Part shown: piece after piece, positions 1 through 9,950 of the stretch
How the letters are laid out: each line of letters starts with the position of its first letter
How positions within the stretch are numbered: position 1 is the first letter of the stretch
Origin: Brachymonas denitrificans
GTDB taxonomy: Bacteria > Pseudomonadota > Gammaproteobacteria > Burkholderiales > Burkholderiaceae_C
Direction of reading: 5' to 3'
DNA length: 64,000 nt
Assembly: GCF_907163135.1 (NCBI RefSeq)
Contig: NZ_CAJQUA010000001.1
Span: 883,001 to 947,000 of the forward strand
Notes under the pieces: model-generated
Databases searched by the model: none
Told to the model about the DNA's origin: nothing
Seen by the model: only the letters and a program-made list of their open reading frames with translations
Position numbers and translations under genes: made by a program

Positions 1-1224
<1,224 letters not shown>

Positions 1225-1389
1225 AAGGCCCGAGCAGGGCGTGTGCGGGATGGGGGCAGCAGGCTTCACACAGCAATAGCCGAGCCGCCCCTTGCGGATG
1301 GGCAGTTGGCCTACCCACGTTGTAACGGATTCGTGTTAGCCTGTCCCCTTGTTGTCTGCAGCCAGCGGCTGCATCCAGGAGCCCGAAGA

Positions 1390-2895
1390 ATGAGCACTGA
1401 AATCGAGTTGAGCCTGTCCCTGTCGCCTTCGCAGAATGCGGAGTTCAAGCGCAAGGTGGCCAAGCTGTTGCCACAGGCGTCCAAGCCGGTGGAACAGCCA
1501 CTCGTCAGCATCTATTACGACACGCCTGCCCTTGATCTGGCCAAGCGCCGCATGGGCCTGCGCCTGCGCCAGCAGGGCAACCAGTGGATCCAGACCGTCA
1601 AGTTCGGCCAGAAGGGTGGCGGCGGCCTCAATGCGCGCACCGAGGTCGAGCACATCACCCATGGCCAGATGCTGGAACTGGCCAACATCGGCCACGTCGA
1701 GGCGCGCGATTTTCTGTGCGACGACAAGATCGCGACCCGTCTGCAACCTACCTTCGCCACGCGGGTTGTCCGCACGCAATGGGAAGTCGAGGACAAGCAG
1801 GGCAATGTGGTTGAAATCGCCCTGGATGTCGGCCACATCGAATGCGATGGCCGCAAGCATCCCATCAATGAAGTCGAAATCGAGCTCAAGCACGGCACGA
1901 CCGAGGCGGTGTTTACCGTGGCCCTGATGCTGGCCCGCAACTTCGCCCTGCTGCCTCAGCAGCGCAGCAAGGCCGAGCGCGGCTATCGCCTGTTCGAGCA
2001 GATTCCAACCACACCCGTGGGTGCGCAGGATGTTCCGCTGGATCCGGAGATGACGCCCCACCAGGCACGCCGTGTGATCATGCTGGAATGCATGCGACAG
2101 TTGCAGTTCAACCTGGTCGAACTGGGGCAGGGCGATGACATGGAGTTTGTGCATCAGGCGCGCGTGGCCATTCGCCGCATGCGTTCGGCCGACAAGGCCT
2201 TTGCGGCCCTGCCCACCGATTCGGTGTGGAACCAGCTCGAGACCAAGCTGCAGGCGCTGGCCCAGCAGCTCGGCGAAATCCGCGACCGCGATGTGCTGGT
2301 GCGCGAAACCATTGCCGCCGTGGAGCCCTCGCTGGCCCACCGCGTCAAGCTCGAGCCCGTCAAGAAGCATCTGATGACCCAGCGTGAAGCCCTGATGCGA
2401 GCCATGCGGGAGGATCTGGATTCGCCGCGTATCGGCATGCTGCTGCTGCAGGTGCTGCACTGGCTCTACCAGGAGCCGCCAGCCAATGCAGAGGAAGACA
2501 AGCTGCGCGCCTTCACCCGCGATGCGCTGAACCGCCGCGCCAATTCGGTCGACAAGCTGGCGCGCCGCTGGCACAAGCTCAACGAGGAGCAGCGCCACAC
2601 CCTGCGCAAGCAGGTGAAGAAATTGCGTTATGCGGCAGAGTTTTTTGCGTCGCTGTACGATGCCTACAAGGTGAAGAAATACCTGTCTTCGCAGCAGGCC
2701 ATGCAGAAGGTGCTCGGCACTATGAATGACGCGGCCGTATGTCGTCACATGCTCGAAACCTTGGCCAGCCAGCACCCCGAAACGGCATTTGCCGGCGGGG
2801 CCGTGGCCGGTTGGTACGAGCACATCGACATGGAATCCAGCCAGCAAACCGAGCAGGCACTGGAATCGCTGAAGGAGGCGCGGCCTTTCTGGTAA
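1390..2895 (+). CDS. CYTH and CHAD domain protein
   Basis: A 501-residue protein starting MSTEIELSLS, preceded by an AGGAG at suitable spacing. The N-terminal ~200 residues form a CYTH (triphosphate tunnel) domain with the diagnostic ExExK-like start (EIELSL) and the charged strands of a tunnel hydrolase (LRLRQQGNQW, EVEIELKHG). The C-terminal ~250 residues form a CHAD domain, an alpha-helical fold rich in conserved His, Arg and Lys (VHQARVAIRRMRSADKAF, LRKQVKKLRYAAEFF). CYTH domains commonly hydrolyse inorganic triphosphate, and CHAD domains bind polyphosphate. The exact substrate here is inferred, not shown. An upstream in-frame extension to 1243 lacks a ribosome site and family similarity. 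Confidence 0.9.
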   Translation: MSTEIELSLSLSPSQNAEFKRKVAKLLPQASKPVEQPLVSIYYDTPALDLAKRRMGLRLRQQGNQWIQTVKFGQKGGGGLNARTEVEHITHGQMLELANIGHVEARDFLCDDKIATRLQPTFATRVVRTQWEVEDKQGNVVEIALDVGHIECDGRKHPINEVEIELKHGTTEAVFTVALMLARNFALLPQQRSKAERGYRLFEQIPTTPVGAQDVPLDPEMTPHQARRVIMLECMRQLQFNLVELGQGDDMEFVHQARVAIRRMRSADKAFAALPTDSVWNQLETKLQALAQQLGEIRDRDVLVRETIAAVEPSLAHRVKLEPVKKHLMTQREALMRAMREDLDSPRIGMLLLQVLHWLYQEPPANAEEDKLRAFTRDALNRRANSVDKLARRWHKLNEEQRHTLRKQVKKLRYAAEFFASLYDAYKVKKYLSSQQAMQKVLGTMNDAAVCRHMLETLASQHPETAFAGGAVAGWYEHIDMESSQQTEQALESLKEARPFW

Positions 2896-2957
2896 GCCCG
2901 CGCCGCGGGCTGCCGCACCTGTCCTGATTCCTCCTGCTGCTGCCCGTTTTCCATTTC

Positions 2958-3875
2958 ATGCAATCTGTCATCCCCGCGCGCCACCTGCTGCTGGCGCTGG
3001 CCGTCGTGTTCGTCTGGGGCACGAATTTCGTCGTCATCCGGCTGGCGCTGGACGCCTTGCCGCCGCTGCTGTTTGCCACGCTGCGCTACCTGCTGGCGGC
3101 CTTGCCCTTCATGCTGCTGGTGAAAAGGCCGCAGGTGCCCTGGCGCAACCTGGCGGCCTACGGCGTGCTGATCGGGGTAGGGCAGTTCGGTTTGCTGTTC
3201 ATCGCCATGCAGCGCGACATTTCGCCGGGGCTGGCTTCGCTGGTGATCCAGTCGCAGGTGTTTTTCACCATGGGCATGGCGATGGCTCTTTCGGGTGACC
3301 GGCCGCGGCTGTTCCAGTTGGTGGCCAGCATGGTGGCGGCGGCCGGCATGGTGGTGATTGCCGTGCGCACGGATGGATCGACCACGCTGCTCGGACTGGT
3401 GCTGATCACGCTGGCGGCCATCAGCTGGGCCGCAGGCAATATCGTCAACCGGTCGGCCGCACTGGCGCAGCAGGCCCGTGGCGGCGAGCAGCTGAACATG
3501 CTGGCCTACGTGGTATGGAGCAGCGCATTTGCGGTGCCGCCGCTGTTCCTGCTTTCGCTCTGGTTCGAGGGCTGGCCGCGCATCGTCGAGGGCGTCACGC
3601 AGACCAGCTGGAGTACCTGGCTGGCCGTGCTGTGGCAATCGTACGGCAACACCATTTTCGGCTACGGCGCCTGGGCCTGGCTGCTGAGCCGTTATGCAGC
3701 TGCCTCGGTCAGCCCGATGGCACTGCTGGTGCCTGTGTTCGGCATGGCCGCTTCGGCGCTGCTGCTGGGCGAGGGCATGCCGGGGTGGAAGTTGCTGGCG
3801 GCCGGGCTGGTGCTGTTGGGACTGACCATCAACGTGCTGTGGCCGCATGTGCAGCGGCGCTGGGCTGCGCGCTGA
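2958..3875 (+). CDS. EamA family inner-membrane exporter (DMT superfamily)
   Basis: A 305-residue, very hydrophobic protein with about ten membrane helices in two EamA repeats. The start AVVFVWGTNFVVIRLALDALPP is the first-helix pattern of E. coli EamA, an O-acetylserine/cysteine exporter. The closing segments (MALLVPVFGMAASALLLGE) match the second repeat. Substrate is uncertain, because EamA proteins export a range of amino acids and metabolites. It sits alone between the CYTH-CHAD gene and the DAHP synthase, so neighbours add nothing to the assignment. Confidence 0.85.
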   Translation: MQSVIPARHLLLALAVVFVWGTNFVVIRLALDALPPLLFATLRYLLAALPFMLLVKRPQVPWRNLAAYGVLIGVGQFGLLFIAMQRDISPGLASLVIQSQVFFTMGMAMALSGDRPRLFQLVASMVAAAGMVVIAVRTDGSTTLLGLVLITLAAISWAAGNIVNRSAALAQQARGGEQLNMLAYVVWSSAFAVPPLFLLSLWFEGWPRIVEGVTQTSWSTWLAVLWQSYGNTIFGYGAWAWLLSRYAAASVSPMALLVPVFGMAASALLLGEGMPGWKLLAAGLVLLGLTINVLWPHVQRRWAAR

Positions 3876-3945
3876 GCAAGCAGGACGGCTGCCGAGCCGC
3901 TACAATGATCTGCTGCATTGCAGCAATCCTGAACACTGTACCGGC

Positions 3946-5022
3946 ATGACTTCCTCTACCCACGACACCACCCGCATCGACGACACCCGTATCAGCGCCG
4001 TCCGCCCGCTGCTCACTCCTGCCCTGCTGCAGGAAAGCCTGCCCATCAGCGATGTGGCGCTGGAGCGCGTGGAGCAGCAGCGTCGCGCCATCAGCGATGT
4101 GCTGCACGGCCGCGATGACCGCCTGATTGTGGTGGTGGGGCCGTGCTCCATCCACGATCACGACCAGGCCATCGAGTACGCCCAGCGCCTGCTGCCGCTG
4201 GCGCAGGAGCTCGCAGGCGAACTGCTGGTGGTCATGCGCGTGTACTTCGAAAAACCGCGCACCACCGTGGGCTGGAAAGGCTACATCAACGACCCGCATC
4301 TGGATGGCACCTTCGCCATCAACGTAGGCCTGGAAAAGGCGCGCCGCCTGTTGCTGGATGTGATCGAGCTGGGCCTGCCGGCAGGCACTGAATTTCTGGA
4401 TCTGCTCAGCCCGCAGTTCATCAGCGACCTGATCGCCTGGGGCGCCATCGGCGCCCGCACCACCGAAAGCCAGAGCCACCGCCAGCTGGCCTCGGGCCTG
4501 AGCTGCCCGGTCGGCTTCAAGAACGGAACCGATGGCGGCATCAAGGTGGCGGTGGACGCCATGGTGGCGGCACAATCGCCCCATGCCTTCATCGGCATGA
4601 CCAAGATGGGCCAGGCCGCGATCTTCGAGACGCGAGGCAATGCCGACTGCCACGTGATCCTGCGCGGCGGCAAGGCGCCCAACTACGATGCAGCCCATGT
4701 GCAGGCCGCCTGCGAGGCGCTGGCCAAGGCCGGCCTGACCGAACAGGTCATGGTCGACCTGTCGCACGCCAACAGCAGCAAGCAGCACCAGAAACAGATC
4801 GACGTGGCCGCCGACGTGGCCGCCCAGATCGCCGGCGGCGAGCGCCGCATTACCGGCGTGATGATCGAGAGTCATCTGGAAGAAGGGCGGCAGGACCTGG
4901 GCGATGGCGAACTCAAGCGTGGCGTATCCATTACCGATGCCTGCATCAGCATGGATCAGACCGAGCCGGTGCTGCGTCAGCTGGCCGAGGCTGTGCGCAC
5001 GCGTCGTGAGGCGGCACGCTGA
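3946..5022 (+). CDS. aroG: 3-deoxy-7-phosphoheptulonate (DAHP) synthase, class I
   Basis: Condenses phosphoenolpyruvate and erythrose 4-phosphate in the first step of the shikimate pathway. The 358-residue length fits the AroF/G/H family. Visible signature blocks are VVGPCSIHDHDQAIEYA, KPRTTVGWKG, the active-site region GARTTESQSH and the metal-binding DLSHANSSK plus GVMIESHLEEG near the C-terminus. ATG at 3946 was chosen because it gives the family-typical N-terminus. A TACAAT -10-like box lies at 3901. Which feedback-sensitive isozyme it is cannot be decided by eye, so the symbol is for the family. Confidence 0.93.
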   Translation: MTSSTHDTTRIDDTRISAVRPLLTPALLQESLPISDVALERVEQQRRAISDVLHGRDDRLIVVVGPCSIHDHDQAIEYAQRLLPLAQELAGELLVVMRVYFEKPRTTVGWKGYINDPHLDGTFAINVGLEKARRLLLDVIELGLPAGTEFLDLLSPQFISDLIAWGAIGARTTESQSHRQLASGLSCPVGFKNGTDGGIKVAVDAMVAAQSPHAFIGMTKMGQAAIFETRGNADCHVILRGGKAPNYDAAHVQAACEALAKAGLTEQVMVDLSHANSSKQHQKQIDVAADVAAQIAGGERRITGVMIESHLEEGRQDLGDGELKRGVSITDACISMDQTEPVLRQLAEAVRTRREAAR

Positions 5023-5034
5023 GTCTGCCCACCG

Positions 5035-5040
5035 TATAAT
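5035..5040 (+). promoter_or_regulatory. -10 box for the tRNA-Leu transcript
   Basis: A perfect TATAAT stands 38 bases upstream of the mature tRNA and just after the aroG stop codon. No convincing -35 hexamer is seen 16-18 bases upstream. Confidence 0.5.
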
Positions 5041-5077
5041 CGCAGGCTTTCCGGCGCATCTGTATCAGATGCGCCAC

Positions 5078-5166
5078 GCCTCGATGGTGAAATTGGTAGA
5101 CACAGCGGACTTAAAATCCGCCGACGGTAAAACGTCGTACCGGTTCGATTCCGGTTCGAGGCACCA
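5078..5166 (+). tRNA. tRNA-Leu (UAA anticodon)
   Basis: The seven-base acceptor arms GCCTCGA and TCGAGGC pair perfectly and are followed by an encoded ACCA. The anticodon stem GCGGA/TCCGC encloses the loop CTTAAAA, giving anticodon TAA. A long variable arm and the T-loop GGTTCGATTCC are present, as expected for a class II leucine tRNA. Total length is 89 bases including CCA. Confidence 0.97.
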
Positions 5167-5171
5167 AATAG

Positions 5172-5210
5172 AAAGACCTGCTTGCATCGTTCAAGCAGGT
5201 CTTTTTCTTT
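5172..5210 (+). terminator. Rho-independent terminator after tRNA-Leu
   Basis: A 12-bp perfect stem (AAAGACCTGCTT with AAGCAGGTCTTT) with a nine-base loop runs into a T-rich tract. It ends the tRNA transcript. The opposite strand is also A/T flanked, so it may serve the minus-strand gene downstream too. Confidence 0.9.
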
Positions 5211-5245
5211 GCGGGTTCAGGGCAGCGACAAACTGCCCTTCAAAA

Positions 5246-5536
5246 TCACCACTTCTTGCCGCGGCCCATATTGCCAGCCCCCTTGCGCTTGCCCTTGCCG
5301 GCATTCTTGTATTGGCCGTAATGGTTGCCCTGGTTCACATGTGCCTTGCGCTGGCCCAGATGCAGGCCGTTGTCGCCCCGCGCCGCAACCGGCGGGTTCA
5401 CGACAACGCCGGGGGTGGATACCACCACGCCGGGCACGCCCACGTTGACGGAAGGCGGATTGATATGGACGGTAGCAGCCGATACGCCAAAGGCGGCGGC
5501 TGTGGTGGCAATCAGGATGGCGATTTGTTTTTTCAT
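5246..5536 (-). CDS. Small exported basic protein, unknown function
   Basis: A 96-residue protein starting MKKQIAILIATTAAAFGVSA, a clear Sec signal peptide with cleavage probably near ATVHI. The mature part has a Val/Pro/Gly-rich stretch (PSVNVGVPGVVVSTPGVV), then a strongly basic Gly/Lys tail (GKGKRKGAGNMGRGKKW). The ATG was chosen for its GGAG ribosome site and the signal peptide. An in-frame extension upstream lacks both. I do not recognise a named family. It stands alone between the tRNA terminator and glnD. Confidence 0.7.
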   Translation of the reverse strand: MKKQIAILIATTAAAFGVSAATVHINPPSVNVGVPGVVVSTPGVVVNPPVAARGDNGLHLGQRKAHVNQGNHYGQYKNAGKGKRKGAGNMGRGKKW

Positions 5537-5681
5537 GGTTATCTCCGTTGGGCGCGTGCCTTGATCAGGCAGCACGCCATTATTCAATCAGAGCGGTGCT
5601 GCACGGGCTTTACGAAGAGCCCCAAAGTGTGTGTAAATGCTAATTGCACTGATGCTTTTTGCCTAGGCTGTGACAAATGTC

Positions 5682-8516
5682 TCAGTGGATGGCAATCGCA
5701 TCCAGCAGCGCGCGTTCCAGTTCGGCCTGGAAGCGTGCCGACGCGAGCGAAGGCGACGCGATCAGGAAGGTGTCTTCCACCCGCTCGCCCATGGTCGAAA
5801 TCTTGGCCAGTTGCACGCTGATCTGGTGCTGGCTGAGCACGCGGGCAATGCGATAGAGCAGGCCGAGACGGTCGCTGGTGGTGATGGTCAGCACCCAGTG
5901 CTGGGCTTTTTCATCGGCAGAAAGCTGCACCGCCGGCGTGATCGGGAACATGCGCACGCGGCGCGAAACACGGCCACGCGCGGGTTCGGGCAACGGGCCG
6001 TGCTGTTCGATGGCGCGCGCCAGCGAGGTTTCCACCATGGTGATGAACTCGCGGTAGTGCTCGGGCATGAGCGAGGTCACGACCTGGAAGGTGTCGAGCG
6101 CGTAGCCATCGCTGGTGGTGTGCACCTTGGCGTCCAGAATGCTGAAGGCGGCCTGCTCGAAGTAGCCGCAGATGCGGGCGAACAGTTCTGGTTGGTCGGG
6201 GCTGTAGACCAGCACCTGCAGGCCTTCGCCATGCGGGGCCGGGCGGGCACGCACCACCGTCTTGCCCTGGCCGGCATGGCGGGCGATGTGGCGTGTGTGC
6301 CAGGCGATGTCGCCGCTGTCGTGGCGCATGAAATAGCCCACGTCCAGCGTGTTCCACAGCTTCACATGGCCCTCGAAGGGCATGGAAAACCGCGCCATTT
6401 CCACCAGCGCGCCGCGCTTGTGCGATTCCACCAGCGAATCCTGATCTGGATGGTGACCGCCGAGCACGCGCAGGGTGGCCTGGTACAAGTCTTCCAGCAG
6501 CTTGCCTTTCCAGCCGTTCCACACCTTGGGACTGGTGCCGCGGATATCGGCCACGGTCAGCAGGTACAGCGCCGTCAGGTAGCGCTCGTTGCCCACCTTG
6601 CGCGCAAAGGCGAGGATCACTTCCGGGTCACTCAGATCCTGCTTCTGCGCAATGGTGCTCATGCTCAGGTGTTCGCGCACCAGAAAGGCCAGCAGGCTGG
6701 TGTCGGGCTTGCTGATGCCGTGGTTCTTGGCAAAACGGCGGATTTCGCGCTCGCCGAGCAGCGAATGGTCACCGCCGCGGCCCTTGGCAATGTCATGAAA
6801 CAGTGCGGCGGTGGACAGGATCCAGGGCGAGTCCCAGCCGGCGGCCAGTTGCGAGCACAGCGGATACTCGTGCGCATGCTCCACCTTGAAGAAGCGCCGC
6901 ACGTTGCGCACCACCATCAGGATGTGCTGATCCACGGTGTAGACGTGGAACAGGTCGTGTTGCATCTGGCCCACGATCTTGCGGAACACCCACAGGTAGC
7001 GGCCCAGCACGGAGGTCTGGTTCATCAGGCGCAGCGCCTGTGTCACGCCGCTGGGCGCCTGCAGGATCTGCAGGAACTGCTGCCGGTTGACCGGATCGCG
7101 CCGGAAGGCACTGTCCATCAGCACGCGGGCGTTGAACAGGGCGCGCAGCGTGCGTGCCGACAGACCCTTGATGCCGACCGTCTGCTGCAGTACCAGAAAA
7201 GTTTCAAGAATGGCGTGCGGCTGCTCGCGGTAGAGCGTGTCGCTGACCACTTCGAGCAGGCCGTTGTTGTCGAGAAAACGCTCGTTGATCGGCCGCATTT
7301 CGCGCCGCTGCGCGCCCAGCGCCAGGTAGTCGGTGTGTGGCGTGGCCGTGCTTGCCACGGGGTTGACCACTTCCTGCGCGGCGAGCTGGGCGCCGGGTTC
7401 GCTCGCCTGCGGATCGCGTGCGGAGCTGCGTGCCTGCAGCGCACGCATGGCGCGGGTGACGGGCGCCGGGTCGTAGTTGCGTGTGTGGCCGGAATCGCGC
7501 AGGCGTTCGGCAATGTTCAGCAGCAGGATCTGGCTGAGCTGCGTGACGGCCTTGGCCGTCCAGTAATAGTGCCGCATCAGCGCTTCGCTGGGGCGGATCG
7601 GGCTGCGATCGTGGCCCTGGCGCGTCTGGCGTTCGATCGGGGTGTAGCCGAAAAGCTCGGCCACCAGTGTCTGCATGTCGAACACCAGCCGGTCTTCACG
7701 CCGGTTGGCCACCATGTGCAGGCGGGCGCGGATCAGGCTGAGCAGGGTGTAGTTGCGCTTGATCTGCTTGGCCTCGTAGCGTGTCATCAGGCCGTGGCGC
7801 GTCAGCGCATCCCAGGTGGTGCCGTAGCCGGCTGCCTTGGCCACCCACAGCACGATGTGCAGATCACGCAGGCCGCCGGGAGATTCCTTGCAGTTGGGCT
7901 CCAGCGCATACGGCGTGTTGTCGAACTTGGCGTGGCGCTGACGCATTTCCAGCGTCTTGGCCAGGTAGAAGGCATAGGGCTGCATGGCGCTGTCGTAGGC
8001 CGCGCTCAGCTGGCGGTACAGGGCCTGCGGGCCGAAAATCAGCCGGCGCTCCAGCAGCGAGGTCTGCACCGTGATGTCGCCCGCGGATTCGCTCAGGCAC
8101 TCCGACAGGGTGCGTACGGCGGAGCCGATCTGCAGGCCCAGATCCCAGCAACTGCCGATGAAGGCGCTGACGCGGGCCTGGACAGGATCCTGCGCCGGGG
8201 CAGGGTGCGCCGCATCGGGCAGCAGCACCAGCACATCGACATCCGAATGCGGAAACAGCTCGCTGCGTCCGTAGCCGCCCACTGCCACCAGTGCGGCCTT
8301 GTCCCGGTCCAGCCCGTGCAGGCGCCACAGCGCCAGCAGCACGGCGTCAGTCAGCTGGGTCAGCTTCCGCAGCGTGCCCAGCACGCCGCGCATGCGGCGG
8401 TAGCCGATGTCCGGATCCCGGAAGTGCGCAAGCAGGGCTTCCTTGTCGCGCGCATAGCCATCCCGCAGCGCCTGCAGCGCCTCTGGGGCAACGGCGTCCG
8501 GGCTCTGCGCGTGCAT
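5682..8516 (-). CDS. glnD: Bifunctional [protein-PII] uridylyltransferase / UMP-removing enzyme GlnD
   Basis: Senses glutamine and adds or removes UMP on PII proteins, which sets the nitrogen response. The 944-residue chain holds the nucleotidyltransferase site GGYGRSELFPHSDVD (about residues 80-94), the PII-uridylyltransferase domain, an HD phosphohydrolase domain (ALFHDIAKGRGGDHS) and two C-terminal ACT domains (LQVLVYSPDQPELFARIC and LTITTSDRLGLLYRIARVL). All catalytic motifs look intact. It follows map by 13 bases and is probably co-transcribed with it. It is slightly longer than the E. coli protein. Confidence 0.97.
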   Translation of the reverse strand: MHAQSPDAVAPEALQALRDGYARDKEALLAHFRDPDIGYRRMRGVLGTLRKLTQLTDAVLLALWRLHGLDRDKAALVAVGGYGRSELFPHSDVDVLVLLPDAAHPAPAQDPVQARVSAFIGSCWDLGLQIGSAVRTLSECLSESAGDITVQTSLLERRLIFGPQALYRQLSAAYDSAMQPYAFYLAKTLEMRQRHAKFDNTPYALEPNCKESPGGLRDLHIVLWVAKAAGYGTTWDALTRHGLMTRYEAKQIKRNYTLLSLIRARLHMVANRREDRLVFDMQTLVAELFGYTPIERQTRQGHDRSPIRPSEALMRHYYWTAKAVTQLSQILLLNIAERLRDSGHTRNYDPAPVTRAMRALQARSSARDPQASEPGAQLAAQEVVNPVASTATPHTDYLALGAQRREMRPINERFLDNNGLLEVVSDTLYREQPHAILETFLVLQQTVGIKGLSARTLRALFNARVLMDSAFRRDPVNRQQFLQILQAPSGVTQALRLMNQTSVLGRYLWVFRKIVGQMQHDLFHVYTVDQHILMVVRNVRRFFKVEHAHEYPLCSQLAAGWDSPWILSTAALFHDIAKGRGGDHSLLGEREIRRFAKNHGISKPDTSLLAFLVREHLSMSTIAQKQDLSDPEVILAFARKVGNERYLTALYLLTVADIRGTSPKVWNGWKGKLLEDLYQATLRVLGGHHPDQDSLVESHKRGALVEMARFSMPFEGHVKLWNTLDVGYFMRHDSGDIAWHTRHIARHAGQGKTVVRARPAPHGEGLQVLVYSPDQPELFARICGYFEQAAFSILDAKVHTTSDGYALDTFQVVTSLMPEHYREFITMVETSLARAIEQHGPLPEPARGRVSRRVRMFPITPAVQLSADEKAQHWVLTITTSDRLGLLYRIARVLSQHQISVQLAKISTMGERVEDTFLIASPSLASARFQAELERALLDAIAIH

Positions 8517-8529
8517 GGTCAGGCCGGGT

Positions 8530-9348
8530 TCAGGTGCGGATGGCGCTGACGAAATCCGGCAGCGCAGGCATGCCTTCGGATACGGTCAGCACTTCGTAGC
8601 CGGTTTCGGTCACGACGATGGTGTGCTCGTACTGGGCCGACAGCGAACGGTCCTTCGTCACGATGGACCAGCCGTCGTTCGATTCCTTGATCTCGCGGCG
8701 GCCGGCGTTGACCATCGGTTCAATCGTGAAAATCATGCCGGGCTGCAGCTCTTCCAGCGTGCCGGGCTTGCCGTAGTGCAGTACCTGCGGTTCGGTATGG
8801 AATTCCTGTCCGATGCCGTGGCCGCAGAATTCGCGCACCACGCTGTAGCCGTGGCTTTCGACGTATTTCTGGATGGCGCTGCCGATATCGCCCAGGCGCG
8901 CGCCCGGCTTGACTTCGACAATGCCTTTCCACATCGACTCATGGGTGACGCGGCACAGACGGCGCACGAACGGGGGCGCAGCATCTTCGCCGCCCACGAT
9001 GAACATGCGGCTGCTGTCGCCATGCCAGCCGTTGGTGATGGGGGTCACGTCAATGTTGACGATATCGCCTTTTTTCAGCGGCTTGTCGTTGGGGATGCCG
9101 TGGCACACCTGCTGGTTGACCGAAGTGCAGATGGACTTGGGGTAGGGCGTGTGGCCCGGGGGCGCGTAGTTGAGCGGCGCAGAAACGGAACCACGGCTGG
9201 AGGTGTACTCCTCGCACAGGCGGTCGATCTCGTTGGTGGTGACGCCGGGGACGATGTGCGGGCCGATATAGTCGAGCAGCTCGGCCGCGAAACGGCAGGC
9301 CACCCGCATGTGATCGATTTCTTCGGGTGTATGAATCTTGATGGTCAT
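8530..9348 (-). CDS. map: Methionine aminopeptidase, type I
   Basis: Removes the initiator methionine from nascent proteins and needs two metal ions. The 272 residues carry the five metal ligands in order: the two Asp in GDIVNIDVTPITNGWHGD, the His in GHGIGQEFH, the Glu in FTIEPM and the Glu in QYEHTIVVTE. ATG at 9348 (MTIKIHTPEEID) matches the family start better than the in-frame TTG three codons upstream. It is first in a probable map-glnD operon. In many relatives map lies near rpsB-tsf, but here it faces a divergent B12 uptake region. Confidence 0.96.
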   Translation of the reverse strand: MTIKIHTPEEIDHMRVACRFAAELLDYIGPHIVPGVTTNEIDRLCEEYTSSRGSVSAPLNYAPPGHTPYPKSICTSVNQQVCHGIPNDKPLKKGDIVNIDVTPITNGWHGDSSRMFIVGGEDAAPPFVRRLCRVTHESMWKGIVEVKPGARLGDIGSAIQKYVESHGYSVVREFCGHGIGQEFHTEPQVLHYGKPGTLEELQPGMIFTIEPMVNAGRREIKESNDGWSIVTKDRSLSAQYEHTIVVTETGYEVLTVSEGMPALPDFVSAIRT

Positions 9349-9453
9349 GGGGCGCAATTATCCTGCAATGCGGCATCCCGCGTGGGCAAAGGGGCGTTGC
9401 GTACAGGCACTTGAACGGCAATGTCTTGCCCATTTCGTGGGCAGCGACAGGGT

Positions 9454-9466
9454 TTGTAATTACAAT
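9454..9466 (+). promoter_or_regulatory. Probable promoter -10 region of the btu transcript
   Basis: TACAAT at 9461-9466 lies about 40 bases before the riboswitch. It overlaps a perfect 12-bp palindrome, TTGTAATTACAA (9454-9465). A good -35 box is not visible, so the assignment rests on position and the -10 match. Confidence 0.4.
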
Positions 9467-9504
9467 CGGTCACGCATCGGCGTGTGGCCGGTGCACTAGA
9501 CCAC

Positions 9505-9746
9505 AGGTGCCTGCAGGCGCCGGCTGCGGCCGGAATGCGCAGGTTAAACGGGAACCGGGTGCGCGTTGCATGGCAACGTCAGGCCCGGACTGCCCCCGCA
9601 ACGGTAAGCGAGTGTGGGTGTATCAGGCTGCGCCAATCGATGGCGCGGCAGCCACTGCAGGTGCGGTGCGGCGTTGTGCAAGGCAACGCGCGCGCCGCCT
9701 GTGGGAAGGCGATGCACCAGAACTTGCGAGTCCGGATACCGGCCTG
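9505..9746 (+). promoter_or_regulatory. Cobalamin riboswitch
   Basis: The core of the adenosylcobalamin aptamer is readable in order: AGGTGCC at the 5' stem, AACGGGAACCGGGTGCG, GCCCGGACTGCCCCCGCAACGGTAA split over 9583-9606 (the B12 box region), CCACTGCAG, GGGAAGGCG and the closing GCGAGTCCGGATACCGGCCTG region at about 9726-9746. It lies about 200 bases before a TonB-dependent receptor and the btuFCD transporter. High cobalamin is expected to lower their expression. The remaining leader, 9747-9950, may hold the expression platform, but I could not assign alternative stems with confidence. Confidence 0.95.
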
Positions 9747-9950
9747 TTGTTGTGGATGCTGTCGGATCAGGGTTGCGACAGCTTGAACCTGGCCGTCTGC
9801 GGGGAGCAGACAGAACATCGCTTGTTTCTTCCGGCATCGTCGTGACAACGCAAGCAGGCTTTGCATGGCCTGTGCGATGTCGTGCAATGCCTGCAGCGAA
9901 ACTGTCTGCGTGCAGCGTGGCCATCAGGAAAATCGAGAGTGGCTTTGAAA

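Noticed and set aside
1243-1389. N-terminal extension of the CYTH-CHAD protein
   Set aside because: In-frame but no ribosome site. The family start and an AGGAG both support ATG 1390.
5670-8549. A 959-codon plus-strand frame over glnD
   Set aside because: Antisense shadow of glnD. There are no domains, and glnD carries all expected motifs.
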